DNA of 64,000 bases from Oscillatoria sp. SIO1A7 (GTDB lineage: Bacteria > Cyanobacteriota > Cyanobacteriia > Cyanobacteriales > Laspinemataceae): the NCBI GenBank assembly GCA_010672965.1, contig JAAHFN010000025.1, positions 62,001 through 126,000 on the forward strand. The letters are read 5' to 3'. The notes beneath the pieces were generated by a model that was given only the letters and a program-made list of their open reading frames with translations, was not told the origin of the DNA and searched no databases. Each line of letters begins with the position of its first letter. Positions within the stretch are counted from its first letter, which is position 1. The position numbers were made by a program, and so were the translations under genes. Positions 9,610 through 19,040 of this stretch are shown piece by piece.

Positions 9610-10306
9610 CTTGGCCTTTAATTAGGTTATATTGACGCAAAACCTTGGCATTTTCTGGAGTCAGAAAATTTTGTAAGTTAGAAACTTGGTTGAGCAAAGC
9701 TATTTCCCGATCGCATTCTTCTTGCAAAATATGCAAATAGCGCTCCCGATCCTTTTCAGAAGGAGCTTGAGCCAGCATATGGATAGCCATATTAATATTA
9801 GAAACGGGATCCCGCAAGTCTTCGCACAGCTTCTTTAACAACTCGTCTTTGGTCGCTAAAAACTGCTGCATCGTGGCCATCCGTTTTTCCAGCCCCTGAG
9901 ATTTTTGCTGCGCTATATCGTAATCCTCTCGAATGGAGGCATATTTTTCCAGTCGAATTGCGATCGCTGCCAGCAGTTCTTCTCGGCTAAATGGCTTAGT
10001 CAGATAATCGTCAGCCCCCATTTCCATACCCTGACGCAGATCTTTCCTGTCCGAGAGGGCTGTCAGAAAAATAAACGGAATCCTGGCTGTTAGCGGATTC
10101 TCTCTCAAGGCTTTTAATACATCATAGCCGTCCAGTTCTGGCATCATCACGTCGCAGAGAATTAAGTCCGGGACCACATCGGCGGCCACCTTAATCCCTT
10201 TGCGGCCATTTTCAACGCCAATAGCTTTAAAATCTTCGGCCTCCAGGATTTCGATGATGTTTGCCAGCACTGGGGGCTCGTCTTCAATCGCCAGAATTTT
10301 GTACAT
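9587..10306 (-). CDS. Receiver protein with a pseudo-kinase dimerisation domain (His to Glu)
   Basis: A 239-aa protein with a complete receiver (LCDVMMPELDG, FLTALS, LTKPF) followed by a two-helix segment that matches HisKA domains (DELLKKLCEDLRDPVSNINM). The position of the phospho-acceptor histidine is Glu162, and there is no HATPase_c domain. The C-terminal helix YLHILQEECDREIALLNQV resembles the second helix of cyanobacterial kinases. It cannot be an ordinary kinase; it may dimerise with, or mimic a phosphorylated partner of, the kinase encoded immediately downstream with a 23-bp overlap. A paralogue with the same change lies at 12818-13531. Confidence 0.85.
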   Translation of the reverse strand: MYKILAIEDEPPVLANIIEILEAEDFKAIGVENGRKGIKVAADVVPDLILCDVMMPELDGYDVLKALRENPLTARIPFIFLTALSDRKDLRQGMEMGADDYLTKPFSREELLAAIAIRLEKYASIREDYDIAQQKSQGLEKRMATMQQFLATKDELLKKLCEDLRDPVSNINMAIHMLAQAPSEKDRERYLHILQEECDREIALLNQVSNLQNFLTPENAKVLRQYNLIKGQDEKNSSY

Positions 10307-10830
10307 AGCAGGGTCGTAAGGCCACAGTAAAATTTATCTTTATCCTCAGTTTACTCTAACAACGCGGGCGGCCTAGATCCCAAAAAGGCCAAGAGCCACT
10401 TTTCCGTTAAACTCATCCGATGCTGCCTTCGCAATGGCCTAATATAGCACTACGCATTGAAGTTAGGACAACTCGAACGGTCGCCAAAGCTATCATCAGC
10501 AATAGTTCTGCTGACTGCTGACTGCTTATTGCTGACCGCTTACTGCTATATAGCACTACGGATTAAGGGAACGGACAGTCACAAAAGGCAAAGAGAGTGC
10601 GCTTGTTGGCAGGACTGAGCTAGGACTGCTGACTGCAGCAGAGCCGATAGCTTGCTCCTATAGTGCAGATTTTCTGCAAGGCAACTCACAGGGAGCGATC
10701 GCCGCAACTCTTATGACCAGAGGATACCGCCGCCTTCGCTCCGGGGTGCGAGAGTTCTTCCGCAGAGCAACAAGGGCGATCGCGGCTTCCCTCAAACTGC
10801 TGGCAGGTAATCGCTCAGTTAGCGACGGCC
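10307..10830. other. Intergenic stretch with dispersed repeats, no gene seen
   Basis: This 524-bp gap contains GCTGACTGCTGACTGC and CGCTTACTGCTATA strings and an ACGGACAGTCACAAAA segment that recur near 17137-17220 and 21600-21695. I see no coding region with a recognisable product. It is the likely promoter region for the minus-strand receiver gene starting at 10306. Confidence 0.6.
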
Positions 10831-12588
10831 TTAGAAAAAGAATGAGTTACCGAAGCGATCGCTCTTTGGAATTGAGAGGGTTTTGCCCCGACGCAGCATC
10901 TCTTCAAACTCGTCAGCGCTAACTGGGCGGCTGAACAAATAGCCCTGCATCGTATTGCAGCGCTGTTGGCACAGGAAGGTTAGTTCCTCTTGGGTCTCCA
11001 CTCCCTCTGCCACCACATTCAGATGCAGGCCGCGAGCCATAGAAATAATAGCAGTAGTTAGGGCAGCATTTTTAGTATCGCTGTTGATATTGCGTACAAA
11101 GCAGCGGTCTATCTTCAGGGTATCAAAAGGAAATTGTTGCAAATACTTTAAAGAAGAATAGCCCGTACCAAAGTCATCTAATGATATTTTTACACCCTGC
11201 GCTTTGATAGCTTTCAATCGTCGCTTAGCCGCTTCAACATTTTGCACTAAAACACTTTCCGTTAGCTCTAACTCTAGATAAGCTGCATCCAGGCTAGTTT
11301 CCTTTAATATATGAACTAAGCGCCGGATTAAGTCCGGTTGATTGAATTGTCGAAAAGACAGATTAACGGAGATGCTTACTGCTGGCAACCCGTTAGCTTG
11401 CCAGCGCTTTACTTGCTGGCAAGCCTCGCGCAAAACCCATTCTCCAATCGGAGCAATCAAGCCGCTTTCTTCGGCCAAGGGTATAAATTCTCCGGGGGCT
11501 ACTAGGCCGCGCTCGGGATGCTGCCAGCGCACCAAAGCTTCGGCACCGACAATCCTGCCCTCCAACAGTTCCACTTGAGGCTGGTAATAAACCAAAAACT
11601 CACAACGTTCCAAGGCATGGCGCAGGCTCGCTTCCAGGGTAAGTTTTTCTAGAGAGACGCCCTGGATATCTGGAGTATAAAATTGATATTGGTTGCTGCC
11701 CAGTTTTCTGGCATGGGACAGAGCAGTTTGGGCATGAGCGATTAAGTGGTCTAGGTCGTCTCCATCGTGAGGAGCCGTAGCGATACCAATGCTAGCAATA
11801 ACTGGGATTTCGTGCCTGTCCAAACCAAAAGGTTGATTTAGGGTATCGAGAATGGTAGCGGCTACTTCCTGACTATCTCGCTCCTCTTCTCCTGGTGCCA
11901 GGATTATAGCAAATTGATTGGTATTCAATCGCGCCATAGTGTCGTTAAAACTGACAGAGCCGATTAAGCGACAAACCACCTCTTGAATGAGATTATCTCT
12001 GCCAGCGTGGCCTAATGCCTCTGCAATCTGCTCAAACCTGTCCAAACCCACCAACATAATTGCCAGGGTTTGGTTTGCAGGGGTCTCTCGATAGAGTTCT
12101 TGGAACTTCTCTCGCAATAGGAGTTGGGTGGGAAGCTTGGTTAGTTCGTCGTAGTGGAGGGAGTAATTTAGCTCGGTTTTATATTGTTCCAGGGCGATCG
12201 CGTAACGCTCTCGGTATGCCGCATCTTTTTCCAGTCGCGCCGAGATTGCCCCGAGCAATTCCTTGCGTCGAAATGGTTTGGTCAGATAGTCATCTGCTCC
12301 TAGCTCCATCCCCTCTCTTATTTCGTTTTTGTCCGCCCTAGCCGTTAGAAAAATAAAAGGAATTGTCAAGGTAAGCGGGTTTTGACGCAAGAGCTTAAGA
12401 ACCCCATATCCATCCAGTTCGGGCATGGTGATGTCGCAAACAATCAAATCTGGCACTTGTTGGTGAGCAAACTGCACGCCCTGTAGGCCATTTTTTGCCC
12501 CTATCGCCTCAAACGAGCCGGATTCTAGTATTTCTAGGATATTGGCTCTGACGATTTCCTCATCTTCTATGACTAAAATTTTTTTCAT
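10831..12588 (-). CDS. REC-GGDEF-EAL protein, likely c-di-GMP phosphodiesterase
   Basis: I start this 585-aa protein at the ATG at 12588, which matches the MKKILVIEDEE start of its paralogues; the frame stays open for 43 more codons upstream. Order: receiver (1-120; VCDITMPELDG, FLTARA, LTKPF), GGDEF-like domain with NTNQF in place of GGDEF, then an intact EAL domain (EALVRW with Glu about 350, LELTESVLV, DDFGTGYSSL, KIDRCF, AEGVET, QGYLFSRP). It should hydrolyse c-di-GMP and should not make it. It is a paralogue of the protein at 6099-7916 and follows a receiver protein with a Glu-substituted dimerisation domain. Confidence 0.9.
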   Translation of the reverse strand: MKKILVIEDEEIVRANILEILESGSFEAIGAKNGLQGVQFAHQQVPDLIVCDITMPELDGYGVLKLLRQNPLTLTIPFIFLTARADKNEIREGMELGADDYLTKPFRRKELLGAISARLEKDAAYRERYAIALEQYKTELNYSLHYDELTKLPTQLLLREKFQELYRETPANQTLAIMLVGLDRFEQIAEALGHAGRDNLIQEVVCRLIGSVSFNDTMARLNTNQFAIILAPGEEERDSQEVAATILDTLNQPFGLDRHEIPVIASIGIATAPHDGDDLDHLIAHAQTALSHARKLGSNQYQFYTPDIQGVSLEKLTLEASLRHALERCEFLVYYQPQVELLEGRIVGAEALVRWQHPERGLVAPGEFIPLAEESGLIAPIGEWVLREACQQVKRWQANGLPAVSISVNLSFRQFNQPDLIRRLVHILKETSLDAAYLELELTESVLVQNVEAAKRRLKAIKAQGVKISLDDFGTGYSSLKYLQQFPFDTLKIDRCFVRNINSDTKNAALTTAIISMARGLHLNVVAEGVETQEELTFLCQQRCNTMQGYLFSRPVSADEFEEMLRRGKTLSIPKSDRFGNSFFF

Positions 12589-12817
12589 ATTATTTTTGTA
12601 GTTCATAGAATTTGCGATTGGTCTAATCGACATTTTAATAGGTTTCTCTTCTGGTAATAATTCTCTCATCGTTCTTCTATAGCTATTTTTGCTTTCTGTT
12701 TTTCTACTAATTTCCAATTATTCTTGTTGCTAATATTTTTATCCTCTTTACCATACAGGCGCGCTTTGGGAGCCAGCCCCCAGAGTAGCTTTGGCTCCGG
12801 GTCTAAAACCTCACGCA

Positions 12818-13531
12818 TTAGCGCGTGTTTCCTAGCTTGCTATCGAGTAGGTTAAATTGGCGCAATAGCTTCACATTTTCTAAAGTAAGCAGTCCTTGCA
12901 AATCTGAGACTTGGTTAAGCAAGGAAATTTCGCGATTAAATTCTTCCTGCAAAATTTCTAAATAGCGATCGCGCGAAGCTCCCGGGGGCGTATTCTTGAG
13001 CATCTTAATTGCCAAATTAATCTTCGATAGTGGATTGCTCAAATCCTCAATCAACTTCATTAGCAGCTCGTCTCTAGTTTGGTTTAGCTGCTCTAAATCT
13101 TGCATCTTAGATCGCAATGTTTCGGCCAAATTGCGCTCCCCCGCGTACCTTTCCAGCATCGCTGCCTGTTTTTCCAGGCGCGCGTTCACCGCCATCAGCA
13201 ACTCTTTGCGGCGAAATGGCTTAGTTAGATAATCGTCCGCACCCAAATTCATGCCTTCGCGCAGGTCGGTTTTGTCTGCCTTGGCCGTGAGAAAAATAAA
13301 TGGAATAGTTGCTGTGGCGGTTTCCGAGCGTAGCTCGCTCAGAACCCCGTGACCATCCATCAGCGGCATCATAATGTCGCAAAGAATCAAGTCGGGTTTG
13401 CGTTCTTTCGCCAACTGTATCCCATCCGCGCCATTTTCAGCGCCAATGGCTTGGAATCCCCCAGATTCCAGTATTTCTACAATATTTGTTAAAACTGGTT
13501 TTTCGTCTTCTATTACCAAGATTGTTTTCAT
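12818..13531 (-). CDS. Receiver protein with a pseudo-kinase dimerisation domain (His to Glu)
   Basis: A 237-aa paralogue of the protein at 9587-10306. The receiver is intact (LCDIMMPLMDG, FLTAKA, LTKPF). The dimerisation-like segment reads DELLMKLIEDLSNPLSKINL, with Glu162 at the histidine position, the same index as in the paralogue, and no ATPase domain follows. It is the first gene of the minus-strand series and is followed by the phosphodiesterase at 10831-12588. The pattern of pseudo-kinase then output protein therefore occurs twice in a row. The function is unknown; a phosphorylation-dependent scaffold is a reasonable guess. Confidence 0.85.
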   Translation of the reverse strand: MKTILVIEDEKPVLTNIVEILESGGFQAIGAENGADGIQLAKERKPDLILCDIMMPLMDGHGVLSELRSETATATIPFIFLTAKADKTDLREGMNLGADDYLTKPFRRKELLMAVNARLEKQAAMLERYAGERNLAETLRSKMQDLEQLNQTRDELLMKLIEDLSNPLSKINLAIKMLKNTPPGASRDRYLEILQEEFNREISLLNQVSDLQGLLTLENVKLLRQFNLLDSKLGNTR

Positions 13532-14572
13532 CTAGTTTCTCCGATGCGTTGTTAACAAACAATAACCTGAAGCTTCCCCTGCGGTTTTCCTCCATATCCC
13601 AATAGCTCTATGGCTCTCCTTTTTTCACTCTGCCATCGGTCCGATGAACCTTATAGCAGTAAGCAGTCAGCTGTCAGCAGTCAGCTTTTAGTACGAGCGC
13701 GGCCGGGTGGGTTGGGGCAATTCGCTTTCTCGCCCAATCAGGCAAACAATAAGATTGCCCTAACCAAACATGGCTTTGTGCTATACCACACCTCTAGCGC
13801 TATTGGATGGCGACGGGATGACCGATAAGATTCTGACTTCCACAAAACGCCTCTATACTTTAATTGCTATGGCGATCGGCTCATATGCCCCTGTGTCACT
13901 CAAGATACCATCGATCTATTTTGGCAGAACATTTCGGAACTTAAAGAGCGATCGCTCTTTCCACTATGCCCCCATATTCAACCCCTTTAGGGGGACATGA
14001 GGACATGGGGACATGGGGAGCGTGGAGAGTCTCTTCTCCCTGGCCCATATCCCACGCCCTGAGTTCCCCTCCTGCGGGTGGGTTGAGAGAGAAACTCGTC
14101 CCTCTAAAGCTTTTGTAAAGTTTCCGTAAAATCACCCTAAAAGCCAAGTCCTGGCTCTTGTATATCTAGCAGTCTGTCAAAGATAAATTAAAAGGTTAGA
14201 GAGAGAGGAAAGATTATAGTTTCATGGTTTCACAGTTAATCAACAAGATTAGTCACCTTTCAAAACTGTCTTGACACTTCCCTAATGCTGCTTGCATAGG
14301 ATAGCAAATAACTCAGTGCGCATAGTCTCTAAATGTAGATTGTTCATCTAGCCGCCAGTTACTCTATATATAGACATATATGACGATTTGCGTAAGTCCT
14401 ATAGCTCAGATACGAGCCCTGCAACCCTTAAACTGTTGTTAAATTTAAGCCGAAGCACCACCAGAGATCCAGGAGAGCCCATTGCTCTACTCATTTTTGA
14501 AACCTCGCTCTTGTTTTTCTTCCATCCTATCTTAATTAAAAATTAAGAATATTATTCAAAATATAGCAATAA
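13532..14572. other. Long intergenic stretch, no gene seen
   Basis: About 1 kb with no supported coding region. It contains a TATAGCAGTAAGCAGTCAGC string near 13652 that recurs at 27155-27190, GGACATGGGG repeats near 13995-14020, and otherwise ordinary AT-rich sequence. It separates the signalling cluster from the M48 protease gene. Confidence 0.55.
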
Positions 14573-14726
14573 TATAGCATTTCTCAAATTGATTGCGATA
14601 TGAGGAAGTCTTGGGCGAAGCATCCCATTACGGGGGTTACCGTTCGGAGCGCCGAGATTGTCTTGGGGATGCTGTCGCCCCTACGTTAATCGCGCATTAT
14701 ATTACACTTATTTGAGAAACGCCATA
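14573..14726. repeat. MITE-like element B, copy 1
   Basis: A 154-bp palindromic element with ends TATAGCATTTCTCAAAT and ATTTGAGAAACGCCATA. The internal arms are GGGCGAAGCATCCC and GGGATGCTGTCGCCCC. Related full copies lie at 51250-51400, 56841-56981 and 61527-61765. It encodes nothing. Confidence 0.8.
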
Positions 14727-14734
14727 AATGATTC

Positions 14735-14817
14735 GCGATATACGAGAAAACCGGTTTTATTTAAGTTTAAGAAACTCGTTCTCTTAAACTTAAATAACCG
14801 GTTATTTCGTATATCGC
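14735..14817. repeat. Long imperfect inverted repeat
   Basis: The left arm (GCGATATACGAGAAAACC, then GGTTTTATTTAAGTTTAAG) is mirrored by the right arm (CTTAAACTTAAATAACC, then GGTTATTTCGTATATCGC), giving about 36 paired bases with a short loop. It lies downstream of the minus-strand M48 gene. It could act as a transcript-end hairpin, although no clear U-run follows. Confidence 0.75.
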
Positions 14818-14889
14818 ATATAGCGTAGGCGATCGCCCTACATATAGAGTTAATGCGTAACTACTAATAAATAAATAGTCTTAGAAACC

Positions 14890-16833
14890 CTATGGCTCGG
14901 CATCTTCTAGCTCGGTATCTTTTACAGAATCTTCTAGCTCGGCATCTTCTAGCTCGGCGTCTTCTAGCTCGGCGTCTTCGAGTTCGGCGTCTTCGAGTTC
15001 GGTATCTTCGAGTTCGGTATCTTCGAGTTCGGTATTTTCTAGCTCGGTATTTTCTAGCTCGGCATCTTCTAGCTCGGCATCTTCGAGTTCGGCATCTTCG
15101 AGTTCGGCATCTTCGAGTTCGGCATCTTCTAGCTCGGCATCTTCGAGTTCGGCTTCAATTAGGGAGATTAATTGCTTCCTGATTTCCTGATGTCGTTCTA
15201 CTCCTTCAAAGGCATAGCGGTTGTAACTTCCGCTGGAAATCAGAGACTCCAAATAGTCAATCCGCTCCTGGGTGGGCGGGTGAGTAGAAAGCCCTTTGAA
15301 CACTGGACTCTCTGAGCCATACTCTTCGTTGAGAACTACCATCAGATTGCGCAATCCATCAGCAGCATACCCTGCAGCTGCGAGAGTTCGAGTTCCTAGA
15401 AGGTCGGCCTGCCGTTCCATATCCCGACTGTAATCGAGAACTAACAGATTGCTGAGCGTACCGCCAAAAGGAACGTATCGGGTCATGCTGCTGACGAGAT
15501 TGCCGTGAGTGACTAACTGAAAACCGTGGGAGAGAACTGCATGGGCTATTTCGTGAGCAAGCAAGCCTGCCAGCTCCGCTTCTGTATCGGTATTTAGAAT
15601 AGCCCCAGCATTAACAAAAATCTTACCCCCTGGGAGGGCAAAAGCATTGATTCGGGGGTCTTTGATGACAAAAAACTCGTATTCAAAATCATCGCGACCG
15701 GCAGATATGGCTAATTTTTGTCCGAGCTGGTTGACATATTCGAGTATCTCTTCGTCCTCGACCATATCTAGCTGTTCCCGAGCATCTTTGGCGATCGCTT
15801 CTCCAATGCCAGATTCTCCTCGCGCCAGTAAAGTCAAAGTTTCTACCGCAGAAAATGCCCCGAGGGGATTGCCTGTCAGAGCCACTCCTACTGCACCGGT
15901 GATAACGTTGGCGATCGCATTGCTGGTAATCAGCTTGCGCATATAAGAGCGGAATTTACCCAGATATTCCTCAGCTAGAATGCCAAAATTTTCTGCATTG
16001 GGATGGGTCGGATTGATCAGGGCAAACCGCCTTGCAGCGATAGAAGCCTCCAGCCATTGTTTCGTATCCACCAAAACCTGGATATAAGTTTCCAGCAATT
16101 CCACCTCATTGGGATACAGGGTTGTAGCTCGCTGCAATGCGATCGCCGCTTTTTCTGGGCGATCGCGATCTACATGAGCTTTTGCCAGTAACAAATGCCC
16201 GGGCAGAAACTCTGGTATTTCTGTAACCAACAATTCTAGGGGTACGAAAATGCGAGTTTCCAGATTCTTTTCCAAACCGGCATGGGCTTCTCGCCAGTAA
16301 ACCCTGCCAGCGGGGGATAGTAATTCTGGGTCTGCGAACGGTTCCCGATCGGAATTTATCCTTTTTTCTGTATCCTCATCAAAGGGAGGTTTAACCCTTC
16401 GATACAATTCTTCCGCTCCGGCATAATCTCCTGCCTCATAGAGTTTATCCCCCTCAATCAGAGTTTTGAGGCGCAACTCTTCTTGGAGATCGTCGGGATC
16501 TTCTTCTAGGGCAGCCTCTTCTCCATCGGATTCATTTTCTGGGGAAACGCTTGCATCCTCCGCTTCGGATTCGGTTTCTGCGGATTTCTCCTCTGATTCT
16601 TCTGGGGAAACGCTTGTTTCCTCTGTTTCCTCAGTCTCCTGCGACGAGGGCGTATTTTCTGCGATCGCGGGACTGCTAGGAATCCTCGAACCCGTACCCC
16701 CTAGAGTAGAGTGCGCTAGAGTAGAGTGCGCTAGAGTAGAGTGCGCTAGAGTAGAGCTTATGGCTGCAGTACCGGGCGAAAGCAACCAGAGGCATCCGGC
16801 GATCGTTAAAAAATTCCAAATCTTAGGTTTCAT
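14890..16833 (-). CDS. M48-family metalloprotease with TPR-like region and ELEDA tail
   Basis: A 647-aa secreted or periplasmic zinc protease of BepA type. It has a signal-like N-terminus (about 8-27), an acidic Glu/Ser-rich segment (about 55-120), a helical TPR-like region (about 120-290), and an M48 domain with HEIAHAVLSH (first His about 427) and downstream ligand ERQADLLG. The C-terminal 86 residues are a run of about 15 pentapeptides, ELEDA, ELEDT or ELENT, encoded by a 15-bp tandem repeat. A second 5-residue repeat (AHSTL, four copies) follows the signal. BepA-type enzymes degrade or help assemble outer-membrane proteins; that role is inferred. The acidic tail is unusual and its length is likely variable. 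Confidence 0.88.
   Translation of the reverse strand: MKPKIWNFLTIAGCLWLLSPGTAAISSTLAHSTLAHSTLAHSTLGGTGSRIPSSPAIAENTPSSQETEETEETSVSPEESEEKSAETESEAEDASVSPENESDGEEAALEEDPDDLQEELRLKTLIEGDKLYEAGDYAGAEELYRRVKPPFDEDTEKRINSDREPFADPELLSPAGRVYWREAHAGLEKNLETRIFVPLELLVTEIPEFLPGHLLLAKAHVDRDRPEKAAIALQRATTLYPNEVELLETYIQVLVDTKQWLEASIAARRFALINPTHPNAENFGILAEEYLGKFRSYMRKLITSNAIANVITGAVGVALTGNPLGAFSAVETLTLLARGESGIGEAIAKDAREQLDMVEDEEILEYVNQLGQKLAISAGRDDFEYEFFVIKDPRINAFALPGGKIFVNAGAILNTDTEAELAGLLAHEIAHAVLSHGFQLVTHGNLVSSMTRYVPFGGTLSNLLVLDYSRDMERQADLLGTRTLAAAGYAADGLRNLMVVLNEEYGSESPVFKGLSTHPPTQERIDYLESLISSGSYNRYAFEGVERHQEIRKQLISLIEAELEDAELEDAELEDAELEDAELEDAELEDAELENTELENTELEDTELEDTELEDAELEDAELEDAELEDAELEDSVKDTELEDAEP
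14896..15156. repeat. 15-bp coding minisatellite (ELEDA repeat)
   Basis: About 16 near-identical 15-bp units, GGCATCTTCTAGCTC and variants with GAGTTC, form the 3' end of the M48 protease gene. Two blocks of identical subtypes suggest recent slippage or unequal exchange. Confidence 0.9.
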
Positions 16834-16913
16834 TGGCTTTTCTCTAATTTTTAAGCATCTTTCTATATTCGGCTACCGCCAAAAGCACCCCTGAGATTTC
16901 CAGTTCCTGGTTT

Positions 16914-16978
16914 TTAGCGGCTAATTTTGGCGGCTAATTTTGGCGGCTAATTTTGGCAGCTAATTTTGGCAGCTAATC
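16914..16978. repeat. 13-bp tandem repeat upstream of the M48 gene
   Basis: Five copies of CGGCTAATTTTGG or CAGCTAATTTTGG run in tandem just upstream of the minus-strand protease start. The repeat may lie in its promoter region. Confidence 0.85.
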
Positions 16979-17010
16979 TCATATAGCGATCCTAAATCAT
17001 TGACTATAAT

Positions 17011-17070
17011 AGGGGCAGTGCCTCGGTGCCCGCCCATACCAATCGGGGCGGACACCGAGGCACTGCCCCT
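17011..17070. repeat. Palindrome of GGGGCAGTGCCTCGG type
   Basis: The arms AGGGGCAGTGCCTCGGTG and its near-perfect complement CACCGAGGCACTGCCCCT enclose a short loop. Related GGGGCAG palindromes occur at about 8178, 17368-17410 and 38745-38835. The rest of 17071-17525 shows only dispersed GCTGACTGCTGACTGC strings and no gene. Confidence 0.8.
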
Positions 17071-17525
17071 ACAGAACCCGACAAGTCTTATCGTACCTAT
17101 AAGCGGATTGCTATAGATATAGCACGGATCTTGGGAGCGGACAGTCACAAAACGCTCATAAGTGCGTATGGCAGGACTTTAGCTGACTGCTGACTGCTGA
17201 TAGCTGATAGCTTACTGCTATAATTTTACAACGATTTTTGTGGGTCCCAATTTAACTGCCTCTCTTTATTTTATTCTAATATCAAATCCGCGTAGCTGTT
17301 CCATAAATCCCGTAGAGACAATCCCAAGAGCGCACCGGAGCGTGAGAGCGAAGCTATAGCCCAGATTGGCTTGGGGCAGCCACCGCCACTCGGACTGCCC
17401 CTACAAATACTAGAATTGTTTAAACGGATTCGATCTAATTTTACCGCGTCGCAAACCGATAATTTTTTATTTCAAAAAGTCATAATCTCAATCGAACGTC
17501 GGCTTCTCGTAGTTTAGGTGGCATC

Positions 17526-18230
17526 TTAGCTCTTGGCGCGCCGAGTCGCTATTTTTGCCAAAAAATATCGCTGATTTCTATTGAGCTTAACTCTGGGACG
17601 GGCTTTTCTTAAAATTTCTTCCGCTACCCGCTCATTATCTGCTAAGCCTCTAACTACCAAAAGAGCAGCAGCCACCATTGCCGATCGCCCGCGTCCGACT
17701 GCGCAATGGAGATAAATATTGCCTTGCCAGTCCGCCAGCTCGTCCAGCAATGCTTGAAACTCCCTCTCTTTTGGGACAGAAGCATCTAAAATTGGCAGGG
17801 CAATATACGATTTGCCCTGAATTAAATCTTGATTTTCTGGAAATTACGCCGTCAAATCCACAATTAAATCAATACAATCTGGCAACTCGCCTACATAAGC
17901 GCGACGACCCAGCCAGATTCCGGGCGCTACCCAATTGTAACAGTCTTCTTTATCCCAAAAAACTTGAGCCTGCCAAGTAGCCCAGTATGCTAACAGATAA
18001 GGAAGCAATAAAATCACGGCATAAACCGACATCTGGCCGTTATGGCGCTTGCCAAAAATCCAAGCTTCCTGCCTGAAATAGGCCGCTGCTAAGCATAGAA
18101 AGGTGGCTCCCGGCCACCACAGGATAATTCCTATGCCTGCCGATAAAATAGCCAATCCACAGAACCCAGAACCTAGCAACAAAAATAAAAAACTATATTT
18201 CACGGTTCGCGGTAAAAACCCCCACGCCAC
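17526..18230 (-). pseudogene. Membrane-anchored dual-specificity phosphatase interrupted by one in-frame TAA
   Basis: One continuous frame encodes two or three N-terminal hydrophobic segments (FLFLLLGSGFCGLAILSAG and MSVYAVILLLPYLLAYW among them) and a cytosolic dual-specificity phosphatase domain with the catalytic loop HCAVGRGRS. The frame is broken only by TAA at 17846-17844, between IVDLTA and FPENQD. A Glu (GAA) codon there would restore the domain, so one G-to-T change explains the break. Both halves still look conserved, so the lesion is recent, a sequencing error, or read through. I use the GTG at 18230 as start because the frame further upstream runs into low-complexity repeat sequence. 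Confidence 0.75.
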
Positions 18231-18299
18231 CTCCAGTCCCCAATTCCCCCGGTCTCCCCCACACCCCACACCCTACACCCTACACCCTAATTTTTAGCC

Positions 18300-19040
18300 C
18301 TATTCCCATAAAGCTCGCATCACCTTTCTCTTAGTCTCAATAAAATCGGGATTTAGTTTCGCCTCTAAATTGGAACTGGGCGGCAGATTTATAGGAATTT
18401 CCTCTTTGATTTGCCCGGGACGATCGCTCATTACATAGATACGTTGTGAGAGAAAAATTGCTTCCTCCACATCATGGGTAATCATTAAAACAGTCGTTGG
18501 CGTCTTTTGCCACAATTTTAAGAGAAACTGCTGCATCTGTTCCTTAGTCCCGGCGTCCAAAGCGCCAAAGGGTTCGTCCATCAGCAAGACTTCTGGTTCG
18601 TTAGCCAGAGCCCGGGCGATCGCCACTCTTTGTTTCATTCCTCCCGAGAGTTCTTTGGGATAAGCTTTGGCAAACTCTGCCAAGCCCACCACTTTCATAT
18701 AATAATCAATCTGCTCTTTTTGCTCAATCTTGGACAAACCCTTGAGTTTTAGTCCGAAACCAATATTATCGGCAACGGTCAGCCAGGGAAATAGAGAATA
18801 GCTCTGAAACACCATGCCTCTATCCGGTCCGGGTCCGAGTACGGGTTCTCCATCCATCAGCACTTGTCCGGCAGTCGGGAGCATCAATCCGGCGACGATA
18901 TTGAGCAGAGTCGATTTGCCACAGCCCGAGGCACCGACGATACAGACGAATTCATTGGCATCAACTTGCAGGTTGATATTCTGCAATACTACGAGCTGCT
19001 TAAAGGTTTTGAATAAGCCGATAACTTCTAGTTTGGGCAT
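18300..19040 (-). CDS. ABC transporter ATP-binding protein, nitrate/sulfonate/taurine type
   Basis: A 246-aa ATPase with Walker A GASGCGKST (about 37-45), Q-loop VFQSYSLFPW, signature LSGGMKQRVA, Walker B VLLMDEPFGALD and H-loop THDVEEA. This is the SsuB/TauB/NrtD-like family, which powers uptake of small anions, sulfonates or thiamine precursors. It is divergent from the permease at 19404 across a 363-bp intergenic region, and the binding protein lies 3 kb away, so the three parts are not in one operon. The substrate cannot be decided from sequence. Confidence 0.88.
   Translation of the reverse strand: MPKLEVIGLFKTFKQLVVLQNINLQVDANEFVCIVGASGCGKSTLLNIVAGLMLPTAGQVLMDGEPVLGPGPDRGMVFQSYSLFPWLTVADNIGFGLKLKGLSKIEQKEQIDYYMKVVGLAEFAKAYPKELSGGMKQRVAIARALANEPEVLLMDEPFGALDAGTKEQMQQFLLKLWQKTPTTVLMITHDVEEAIFLSQRIYVMSDRPGQIKEEIPINLPPSSNLEAKLNPDFIETKRKVMRALWE

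Noticed and set aside
10713-10922. Small plus-strand frame before the phosphodiesterase stop
   Set aside because: It overlaps the 3' end of a well-supported gene and shows no domain or start signal.
14892-15182. Arg/Leu-rich frame opposite the ELEDA repeat
   Set aside because: It is the antisense image of a 15-bp repeat; a tandem repeat keeps several frames open.
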